From: Propionivibrio sp.
Lineage (GTDB): Bacteria > Pseudomonadota > Gammaproteobacteria > Burkholderiales > Rhodocyclaceae
Direction of reading: 5' to 3'
Assembly: GCF_017995515.1 (NCBI RefSeq)
Contig: NZ_JAGOIT010000038.1
Coordinates: 1-32,063 of the forward strand
DNA: 32,063 nt
Shown: piece by piece, positions 25,964 to 32,063 of the stretch
Layout of the letters: each line of letters starts with the position of its first letter
Position numbering within the stretch: the first letter of the stretch is position 1
Notes under the pieces: model-generated
The model's database searches: none
The model's input: the letters and a program-made list of their open reading frames with translations, nothing else
What the model was told of the DNA's origin: nothing
Program-made: the position numbers and the translations under genes

Positions 25964-28852
25964 ATGAGTCAGAACGCCCAACAACTCTCCCTGACCGCAA
26001 TCGCCGAACTGCCCGCGATCGCCCCCCTGCCCGAGCAGGAAATCTCGACCGAAGTGCTCGTCGAGAAGTACGCCAAGGGCGCCGAAACCAACGTGCACGA
26101 CGTGCGCCGCCGCGTCGCCAAGGCACTTGCCGCCAACGAGGACGAAAAGACGCGCGCGAAGTGGGAAGAGCGTTTCCTGTGGGCGCAGGAAAACGGCTTC
26201 GTCCCGGCCGGGCGCATCAACTCCGCCGCCGGCACGCCGCTCGCCGCGACGCTGATCAACTGCTTCGTGCAGCCGGTCGGCGACTCCATCGTCGAGCTCG
26301 TCGACGGCCGTCCCGGCATCTACAGCGCGCTGGCCGAAGCCGCCGAGACGATGCGCCGCGGTGGCGGCGTCGGCTACGACTTCTCGTCGATCCGACCGCA
26401 GGGCGCGCAGGTCAAGGGCACGCAGTCGCGTGCGTCCGGCCCCGTCTCCTACATGCGCGTGTTTGACCGCTCGTGCGAAACGGTCGAATCGGCCGGCGCC
26501 CGCCGTGGCGCGCAGATGGGCGTGCTGCGCTGCGACCACCCGGATATCGAAGTCTTCATCCACGCCAAGGACCAGGGCGACCTGACCAACTTCAACATCT
26601 CGATCGGCGTCACCGATCCGTTCATGGAAGCCGTCGAAGCCGATGGCGACGTTGAGCTCGTGCACCGCGCCGAGCCGAACAACGACATGAAGGCCGGCGG
26701 CTCCTATCAGCGTGACGACGGCCAGTGGGTCTACCGCAAGGTGCGCGCGCGCGACCTGTGGGATCAGGTGATGAAGTCCACCTACGATCACGCAGAACCG
26801 GGCATCCTCTTCCTTGATCGCATGAACAAGGACAACAACCTCTACTACTGCGAGCTGATCGAGGCGACCAACCCCTGCGCCGAACAGCCGCTGCCGCCCT
26901 ACGGCTGCTGCTGCCTCGGTTCGATCAACCTCACCCTGTTCGTCAAGCACCCGTTCACCAACCAGGCCGAGTTCGACTTCGAAGCGTTCAGCGAAGTCAT
27001 CAAGGTCTCGACGCGCATGCTCGACAACGTGCTCGACGTCACCGCCTGGCCGCTCGAACGCCAGAAAGAGGAAGCCTCCAACAAGCGCCGTGTCGGCCTC
27101 GGCTTCACCGGCCTCGGCGACGCGCTGTGCATGCTGCGTCTGCGCTACGACCGCCCGGAAGCCACCGCCATGGGCGCGCGCATTTCCGAGCACCTGCGCA
27201 ACACCGCCTACCTCGCCTCGGTCGAACTGGCCAAGGAACGCGGCGCCTTCCCACTGTTCAACGCCGAGCTGTACCTCTCCGGCGGCAACTTCGCCTCGCG
27301 CCTGCCGGCCGACGTCAAGGCGGAAATCCGCAAGCATGGCCTGCGCAACTCGCACCTGCTCTCGATCGCGCCGACCGGCACGATTTCGCTCGCCTTCGCC
27401 GACAATGCCTCGAACGGCATCGAACCGCCCTTCTCCTGGACCTACAACCGCAAGAAGCGCATGGTCGACGGCACACTCAAGGAATACGCCGTCGAGGACT
27501 ACGCATGGCGCCTGTACAAGCACCTGGGCGGCGACGTCGAAAAGCTGCCCGAGTATTTCGTCACGGCGCTGGAAATTTCGGCCGAAGCACACAAGAACAT
27601 GGTCGCCGCCGTCGCACCCTACGTCGACACCTCGATCTCGAAGACGGTCAACGTCCCGGCCGACTATCCCTACAGTGACTTCCAGGATCTCTACATGAGC
27701 GCCTGGAAATCGGGTCTCAAGGGCCTGGCCACCTACCGCCCCAACAGCGTGCTCGGCTCGGTGCTGTCGGTCGAAACCACCAAGAAGGTCGAAGAGAAGA
27801 AGCAGCCGCAGGACTTCGTCAACGGCGACGCCAACCGCCGCCTCTCGATCAAGAACCTGCCGGCGCCGGTGCTCTCCAGCCTGCGCTGGCCCGGCCGTCC
27901 GAACCTGCCGGAAGGCAACATGGCCTGGACCTACATGATCGACCACGAGCACGGCAAGTTCGCACTCTTCGTCGGCCACATCGAACAGGAAGGCCGTTCC
28001 TGGCCGTTTGAAGCCTGGGTCAACGGCCCGGCCCAACCGCGCGGACTCGGTGCCGTCGCCAAGACGCTGTCGATGGACATGCGTGCCAACGACCACGCCT
28101 GGCTCGCGCTCAAGCTCGAGTCGCTGGCCAAGACGCCCGACGGCGACGGCTTCGAGATGCCCTACCCACCGCACGGCGAACGGAAGCGCATGCCGTCCGT
28201 CGTCTCCGCGATGGCCAAGCTCATCCAGTACCGCGTCGACCAGCTCGGCTTCTTTCAGAACGAAGGCCCGACACCGGTGCTCGACGCCCTGTTCAGCCTC
28301 AAGGAACCAAAGACCGGCACCGACGGCACGCTGTCCTGGACGGTCGACGTCTATAACCCGGCGACCGAAGAAGACTTCGTCCTCGGCCTCAAGGAGATCA
28401 CCCTGCCCGACGGCGTCACCCGCCCCTACTCGGTCTGGCTCTCCGGCAACTACCCGCGCGCCCTCGACGGTCTGACCAAGCTGCTCTCGCTCGACATGCG
28501 CGTGCTTGACCCGGCCTGGATCGGCATGAAGCTTCGGAAGCTGCTCGACTACCCGGAACCGCTCGGCGATTTCATGGCCTTCGTCCCCGGCTCGCGCAAG
28601 CAGCAGACCTATCCGTCCACGGTGGCCTACATCGCCAACCTGATCATCCACCGCTACGCCATGCTCGGCATCCTCGACGAGAACGGCTACCCGCTCCAGC
28701 AGATGGGCATCCTCGAAGCGCCGGGCGCCGGCAGCACGGCACCGAAGCCCACCGCCGGCAAGCTGTGCGGCGAATGCGGCAACTACACGATGATCCGCAA
28801 GGACGGCTGCGACTTCTGCACGGCCTGCGGCGCGGTGGGAAGCTGCGGCTGA
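25964..28852 (+). CDS. nrdJ: Adenosylcobalamin-dependent (class II) ribonucleoside-diphosphate reductase
   Basis: Reduces ribonucleotides to deoxyribonucleotides with a B12-derived radical, independent of oxygen; 962 aa in one chain. The catalytic barrel contains [27 protein letters not shown] (active-site Cys near residue 99), [16 protein letters not shown], the radical-site block [23 protein letters not shown] (near 305), [19 protein letters not shown] and [23 protein letters not shown]. After about residue 620 come two related segments of TSCPD type (the [11 protein letters not shown] and [11 protein letters not shown] copies), then a Cys-rich tail [22 protein letters not shown] that could bind a metal or carry the re-reducing thiols. 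Two NrdR boxes lie upstream. It stands as a single-gene unit. Confidence 0.94.
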   Translation: MSQNAQQLSLTAIAELPAIAPLPEQEISTEVLVEKYAKGAETNVHDVRRRVAKALAANEDEKTRAKWEERFLWAQENGFVPAGRINSAAGTPLAATLINCFVQPVGDSIVELVDGRPGIYSALAEAAETMRRGGGVGYDFSSIRPQGAQVKGTQSRASGPVSYMRVFDRSCETVESAGARRGAQMGVLRCDHPDIEVFIHAKDQGDLTNFNISIGVTDPFMEAVEADGDVELVHRAEPNNDMKAGGSYQRDDGQWVYRKVRARDLWDQVMKSTYDHAEPGILFLDRMNKDNNLYYCELIEATNPCAEQPLPPYGCCCLGSINLTLFVKHPFTNQAEFDFEAFSEVIKVSTRMLDNVLDVTAWPLERQKEEASNKRRVGLGFTGLGDALCMLRLRYDRPEATAMGARISEHLRNTAYLASVELAKERGAFPLFNAELYLSGGNFASRLPADVKAEIRKHGLRNSHLLSIAPTGTISLAFADNASNGIEPPFSWTYNRKKRMVDGTLKEYAVEDYAWRLYKHLGGDVEKLPEYFVTALEISAEAHKNMVAAVAPYVDTSISKTVNVPADYPYSDFQDLYMSAWKSGLKGLATYRPNSVLGSVLSVETTKKVEEKKQPQDFVNGDANRRLSIKNLPAPVLSSLRWPGRPNLPEGNMAWTYMIDHEHGKFALFVGHIEQEGRSWPFEAWVNGPAQPRGLGAVAKTLSMDMRANDHAWLALKLESLAKTPDGDGFEMPYPPHGERKRMPSVVSAMAKLIQYRVDQLGFFQNEGPTPVLDALFSLKEPKTGTDGTLSWTVDVYNPATEEDFVLGLKEITLPDGVTRPYSVWLSGNYPRALDGLTKLLSLDMRVLDPAWIGMKLRKLLDYPEPLGDFMAFVPGSRKQQTYPSTVAYIANLIIHRYAMLGILDENGYPLQQMGILEAPGAGSTAPKPTAGKLCGECGNYTMIRKDGCDFCTACGAVGSCG

Positions 28853-29087
28853 TCGACTGAACCGCTAGACAAAGCCCACTGTGTGTGGGCAAGGAATTCG
28901 CCAGCGAAGCGCGGAAGATCCATTACCAGGAAGCACCGACACGAACGATTCGCGGCCAGGCGACGTCGGTCGAATTCGACACCAAGGCGTCGAAGTGGTG
29001 CAGTTGCCTGTTCTCAACAAAGACGAGCTGAATTAAGGTTCGCCGCCCACTGCACCGCGAAGGCCTTGGTCATCCATTGGATATCTG
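28853..29087. other. Gap after nrdJ with a small hairpin
   Basis: No convincing gene. GCCCAC-TGTGT-GTGGGC near 28874-28890 is a 6-bp stem without a T run, at most a weak terminator for nrdJ. A short plus-strand frame ending GQATSVEFDTKASKWCSCLFSTKTS (stop near 29034) has no recognised family and no good start; it may be a gene remnant. Confidence 0.4.
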
Positions 29088-29306
29088 ATGAGAACCCCGC
29101 CCGGTGACAAGCAGCCTGGCGACTTGCCGCGCTGTACCGACTGCATCCACTACTACATCACGCACGAAGCGCGCTTGCCGTACGGATGCCACCGGTTGGG
29201 ATTCAAATCAGCGCAGTCACCGACCCGAGTCGTCTTCCAGGCCTCCGGCCAGCCGTGCCTGAATTTCGTCCCGAAACCTCGTCGATCCGATACTTCGCGC
29301 GGATAG
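29088..29306 (+). CDS. Small conserved-looking cysteine-containing protein
   Basis: A 72-aa protein with CTDCIHYYITHEARLPYGCHRLGFKS in the first half and VVFQASGQPCLNFVPK in the second. The spacing C-x2-C ... C ... C with aromatic and Gly-Phe-Lys-Ser residues resembles small uncharacterised proteobacterial proteins with a C-x2-C-x-[HY] ... YxCxxxGFKS pattern, and could form a zinc or redox-active site. The ATG at 29088 has no strong ribosome-binding site. It lies alone between nrdJ and the convergent SMP-30-like gene. No function can be assigned; its reality rests on motif pattern only. Confidence 0.6.
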   Translation: MRTPPGDKQPGDLPRCTDCIHYYITHEARLPYGCHRLGFKSAQSPTRVVFQASGQPCLNFVPKPRRSDTSRG

Positions 29307-29402
29307 GCGCTGAAAGCCATACACTTCGACGACCTCGCCGCTGACTCAAGCGCTTTCGATGAGAATTCGGGGCCACGCCGACTTCGCATTGCTCATATCG
29401 AG

Positions 29403-30299
29403 CTACAGCCCGACGACCCTGCCCTCTGGCAAACCTTTAACACCCAAGCCATTCCAAGCGAGGACCTCACCATCCGCTTCGCTCAGGCGTTGCACCTCAA
29501 TCCCGATACGCGCGCTGGTTGAACAGAGCACATTGAAATCCTCACCGCCGAAACACGGGCATGTTGGTTGTAGCGCCGGCGTTTCGATGACGAGGCCGAG
29601 TTCTCCGTCGGGCAAGTAGCGGACGATGCGGCCGGCGGCCCACTGGGCGTTCCAGACGCCGCCTTCGGCGTCGACGCACGAGCCGTCGGGCTCCCAGGCG
29701 ACCGGGCCGGGGTCGCTGAAGGTTCGGATGTTGGCGACCTTGCCCGCCATCGCGTCGTAGTCGCAGATGCGGATCACCTTGTCGGTCGAATCGGTGAAGT
29801 ACATGAGCCCGCCGTCCGGGCTGAAGCAGATGCTGTTGGGGATGGCGGGTGCCGGGAGGTCGAGGCGGCGCAGGCCGTCGGCGGCGCCGAACCACCAGAA
29901 AGCGCCGCGCGGCCCTTTGCCGCCCTCCGACATCGTGCCGAAGACGAGGTGGCCGTGGCGGTCGCAGCGGCCGTCGTTCAGGCGCATTCCCGATGCGACG
30001 TGGGGGACCGTGACCAGTCGGGTGCGTGTAGCGGTTGTCGCGTCGAAGAGTTCCAGGCCGCTGGCGAGGCCGAGGACGACTCGATCGGGGTTCTCGGTCA
30101 ATGCGACGTGGCCGAGCGCTTCGGGAAACTGCCAGCGATCAGGCATCTGCCCCCCCTCCTCGCCGCGATAGAGCACGCCAGCCGGGACGTCGACCCACCA
30201 GAAGCGGTGCGAGCGGTCGTCCCAGATGAGGCTTTCGCCGAGGGTGCATAAAGGGGCTTGCCAGAGGGTCGCTTCAGTGCTGGTCGACTGGGTGGTCAT
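29403..30299 (-). CDS. SMP-30/gluconolactonase/LRE family protein
   Basis: A 298-aa six-bladed beta-propeller of the SMP-30 family; members hydrolyse sugar or other lactones with a bound divalent metal. The four expected metal/active-site residues are visible at family spacing: Glu22 in LGESLIWDD, Asn108 in MRLNDGRCD, Asn155 in IPNSICFSPDGGLMYFTDS and Asp205 in EPDGSCVDAEGGVWNAQW. No signal peptide, so cytoplasmic. AAGGA lies about 7 nt upstream of the ATG. It follows the Dabb gene by 122 bp in the same direction, with a short dispersed-type repeat in between. The substrate is unknown. Confidence 0.9.
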   Translation of the reverse strand: MTTQSTSTEATLWQAPLCTLGESLIWDDRSHRFWWVDVPAGVLYRGEEGGQMPDRWQFPEALGHVALTENPDRVVLGLASGLELFDATTATRTRLVTVPHVASGMRLNDGRCDRHGHLVFGTMSEGGKGPRGAFWWFGAADGLRRLDLPAPAIPNSICFSPDGGLMYFTDSTDKVIRICDYDAMAGKVANIRTFSDPGPVAWEPDGSCVDAEGGVWNAQWAAGRIVRYLPDGELGLVIETPALQPTCPCFGGEDFNVLCSTSARIGIEVQRLSEADGEVLAWNGLGVKGLPEGRVVGL

Positions 30300-30346
30300 T
30301 GTTGTGTCCTTGGCGTATCGGCGCGATGCTCACACGGAGTGCCTGT

Positions 30347-30376
30347 TCATGGTTCGACAGGCTCACCACGAACGGT
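30347..30376. repeat. Short imperfect palindrome of dispersed-repeat type
   Basis: GGTTCGACAGGCTCACCACG followed by AACGG contains GTTCG ... CGAAC arms around an inner AGG-CTCA-CC(a) pairing. Very similar sequence (reverse strand CGTTCGTGGTGAGCCTGTCG) is familiar from intergenic regions of many beta- and gammaproteobacterial genomes. Only one copy is in this window, so repetition here is not shown. Confidence 0.45.
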
Positions 30377-30421
30377 GGATCGCTTGGACGTCACGTCATT
30401 GCAATTCTCGATAGTGACTCT

Positions 30422-30745
30422 TCAGCCGCGCGGCAGATAATCCACCACGCAAACGCTATCCAGATTACCTTCCAGGTGATTTTTGACGAACGCAACATGC
30501 GCCGGGTGCGGCAGGTAGCGGTCGCGGTCCTGTTCGTTGGCGAAGGTCACGAGGAAGCAGTGCGTGAGGCCGTTGTTGAGGTTTTCCGGGCTGTTGTTGC
30601 GGCCCCATTCGAAGTCGATGACGAACGTCAATTCCTTGCACAGGTCACGAAACGCCGTTTCGATTGCCTGTACCCTCGCCTCCGGCGTCGCGTCCTTGAA
30701 TTTGAAAAGTACGACGTGCCTGCATACTTGTGCCACTTTTGCCAT
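30422..30745 (-). CDS. Dabb (stress-responsive A/B barrel) domain protein
   Basis: A 107-aa ferredoxin-like dimeric alpha/beta-barrel protein. The family start pattern [RH]-H-V-V-L-F-K-F-K-x-x-x-x-x-E appears as CRHVVLFKFKDATPEARVQAIETAFRDL, and the closing THCFLVTFANEQDRDRYLPHPAHVAFV contains the usual Y-x-x-H-P-x-H-x-x-[FV] block. Biochemical roles vary and none can be assigned. A GGGGGA ribosome-binding site precedes the ATG at 30745. It lies 69 bp downstream of the DUF1479 gene, across a strong hairpin, and upstream of the SMP-30-like gene. Confidence 0.88.
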   Translation of the reverse strand: MAKVAQVCRHVVLFKFKDATPEARVQAIETAFRDLCKELTFVIDFEWGRNNSPENLNNGLTHCFLVTFANEQDRDRYLPHPAHVAFVKNHLEGNLDSVCVVDYLPRG

Positions 30746-30772
30746 GACGAATCCCCCTGGTGAAATGCCGAT

Positions 30773-30807
30773 CGGTTTTCGGCCGACTGTCCTGCGGCCG
30801 AAAACCG
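30773..30807. terminator. Strong hairpin between the DUF1479 and Dabb genes
   Basis: CGGTTTTCGGCCG and CGGCCGAAAACCG form a perfect 13-bp stem with a 9-nt loop. No T run follows on the minus strand, so it is a weak candidate for a terminator and may instead mark an mRNA processing or stability element between the two genes. Confidence 0.5.
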
Positions 30808-30814
30808 TGCCGCG

Positions 30815-32062
30815 TTACGAATCGTAGCCCATCTGCCTGCGCCCGAGCGGTGTCAGATCCGACGGCAGGAAGCGGCCGACGAAATCGACCTCGTAGTCTT
30901 CGGCGACGAAGTCCGGCGACGAGCGGCCGCTCTCGAACGCATCGCGCTGCTTGCGCAGGAAGACGCGGTTCTTCTCGCAGTCGGGCGCGGCGCCGATGTA
31001 CATCACGTTGCTGTAGCCGGTGCCGTTGTGCTTGTCCTCGACGGAGTGGATCACGTCCGGATGCCACCACACGGTGTCGCCCGGCTCGACGCGCGGGATC
31101 GTGCAATTGGCGCGCATCAGCAGCGCGTGGTGTTCGGCGGAAATCACCATTGCGCGACCGGCGCGGGCGCCGCACAGGTCGTCCTCGGCGACGTCGTCCT
31201 GCAGCGCGCGCAGCAGCATCCAGGCCATCGCGTTAGCAACCGGCACCACGTTCAGCGTGCCGTCGCCCGGCCCTTGCGCGGTCAGCGCCGTCCACGCCTG
31301 GAAGGTGCGGAACATGCTGCACACCGCCGGCGAAGGGATCTCCTGCGTTTCGGTGCGGTGCGCTGCACTGAAGGGATTGTACGAGGCGAGATCGCCGCCG
31401 AAGACGGCGCCGTAAACATTGACGTAGCCGGGGTCGATCCAGCGCTCGATCGATCCGCCGTCGACGTGTGGCGAGAGGCCGAGCGAGGCATCACCCGGCT
31501 CGCGCTGGCGGACGCGGTCAGCGTAAGTGCATTCCTGGTCGGGGTTGAACACCGGCTGGCCGTCCTGGTTGATGCTCCACAGCCGGTTCAGCCAGCGGCG
31601 CGCCTTGGCCAGCTCATCCGACTGGCGCGCTTCCATCTGCGGTTTCGACCAATACAGGCCGTAGATCTGCGGACGCGAGCTGGACAGCGTGCTGAAGTAC
31701 TTGTCGAGCCCGCGCTTGGCCTGCTGTTTCTCGAGGTAGTGGTTGTCGGTGATGTACGAAGCCAGCTGGTCGTTCCAGCGGGCGATGCGTTCCTTGTCGA
31801 ACACGCCGCGCACGACCACGATACCGCGCTGCTTGATGCGTGCGGCAGTCGCGGTGCTCAGCGATTCGAGTTCGTCGAAGCGGACGTCGGGAATCGGCAA
31901 GATGCCCTGCGCGCGCTCATTCTCGATCGCGGCGACCTGCGCTTCGATGTCGCGCGTCAACGCGGCAAAGCGTTCCTTGAGGTCGGGCATGCGCGCACGC
32001 AAGCTGCGCTTGGCCGCGATGATCTGCTCACGGTAGGGGAAGTTCGGGTCGTCCTGTTGCAT
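30815..32062 (-). CDS. DUF1479 / YbiU family protein, putative Fe(II)/2-oxoglutarate-type oxygenase
   Basis: A 415-aa protein close in length to the YbiU family (about 420 aa). The double-stranded beta-helix metal site is visible: His199 and Asp201 in LGLSPHVDGGSIERWIDPGY, and the distal His in PGDTVWWHPDVIHSVEDKHNG (His334 or His339), with GYSNVMYIGAAPD after it. These residues point to a non-haem iron oxygenase; the natural substrate is not known to me. The first in-frame ATG lies at 32062, one base from the window edge, so the true start could be further right. It is the promoter-proximal member of a minus-strand run with the Dabb and SMP-30-like genes. Confidence 0.85.
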   Translation of the reverse strand: MQQDDPNFPYREQIIAAKRSLRARMPDLKERFAALTRDIEAQVAAIENERAQGILPIPDVRFDELESLSTATAARIKQRGIVVVRGVFDKERIARWNDQLASYITDNHYLEKQQAKRGLDKYFSTLSSSRPQIYGLYWSKPQMEARQSDELAKARRWLNRLWSINQDGQPVFNPDQECTYADRVRQREPGDASLGLSPHVDGGSIERWIDPGYVNVYGAVFGGDLASYNPFSAAHRTETQEIPSPAVCSMFRTFQAWTALTAQGPGDGTLNVVPVANAMAWMLLRALQDDVAEDDLCGARAGRAMVISAEHHALLMRANCTIPRVEPGDTVWWHPDVIHSVEDKHNGTGYSNVMYIGAAPDCEKNRVFLRKQRDAFESGRSSPDFVAEDYEVDFVGRFLPSDLTPLGRRQMGYDS

Positions 32063-32063
32063 A

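Noticed and set aside
25871..28651. Very long minus-strand open frame (926 codons) opposite nrdJ
   Set aside because: It is the mirror of a high-GC coding sequence; the translation is Arg/Val/Asp/Gly-rich without family motifs, while the plus strand encodes a complete class II reductase.
1..32063. CRISPR array, phage genes or rRNA operon
   Set aside because: No regularly spaced repeats, phage structural genes or rRNA sequence were seen anywhere in the window.

Overview
The window is GC-rich (coding stretches clearly above 55% by eye) and looks like the chromosome of a betaproteobacterium. The Rhodocyclales (Dechloromonas / Propionivibrio / Accumulibacter-like) are the best guess. This rests on protein style: a MaoC-Pta fusion next to acetate kinase, a single-chain B12-dependent ribonucleotide reductase, a betaproteobacterial RNase E tail, and a high-affinity phosphate operon beside a membrane pyrophosphatase. 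It is an inference; there is no rRNA to confirm it.

Layout. 1-150: 5' end of an IS3-family element. 171-3928 (minus): pstS-pstC-pstA-pstB phosphate transporter operon with a recognisable Pho box upstream of pstS and a hairpin between pstS and pstC; phoU is not next to pstB, the IS is. 4196-5664: insertion-sequence graveyard, a degenerate IS1634/IS4-type element with matching terminal inverted repeats that sits inside an IS1380-like transposase relic. 5697-8247 (minus): strong terminator and a membrane H+-pyrophosphatase. 8523-11230 (minus): S49 signal-peptide-peptidase-like protease, Gph-like HAD phosphatase and RluC-type pseudouridine synthase. 11231-14376: a 401-bp hairpin-rich divergent region and RNase E (plus). 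14460-16517 (minus): uvrB, divergent from an aromatic/aspartate aminotransferase (16678-17880, plus). 17948-19774 (minus): a membrane-anchored AsmA-like protein with an unusual cytoplasmic N-terminal domain. 19800-19965: tRNA-Asn with a near-ideal promoter and terminator. 20191-22709 (plus): sodium:neurotransmitter-symporter-type transporter and an orphan protein resembling the C-terminal half of the flagellar cap FliD. 23008-25655 (plus): MaoC-Pta fusion and acetate kinase in an overlapping operon, then a terminator. 25779-28852 (plus): two NrdR-type operators 31 bp apart and class II ribonucleotide reductase. 29088-29306: small cysteine-containing protein. 29403-32062 (minus): DUF1479/YbiU dioxygenase-like protein, Dabb protein and SMP-30/gluconolactonase-like protein.

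How it fits together. Most of the window is housekeeping. One coherent theme is phosphate and high-energy phosphate: phosphate uptake (Pst), pyrophosphate-driven proton pumping (HppA), and the acetyl-CoA / acetyl-phosphate / acetate route (Pta domain plus AckA). No clearly new multi-gene system is visible. The points most worth a second look are the replacement of the catalytic His by Met in the MaoC domain of the Pta fusion, the AsmA fusion protein, the orphan FliD-like protein, the tandem NrdR operators, the divergent pyrophosphatase, and the IS that lies where phoU is often found.
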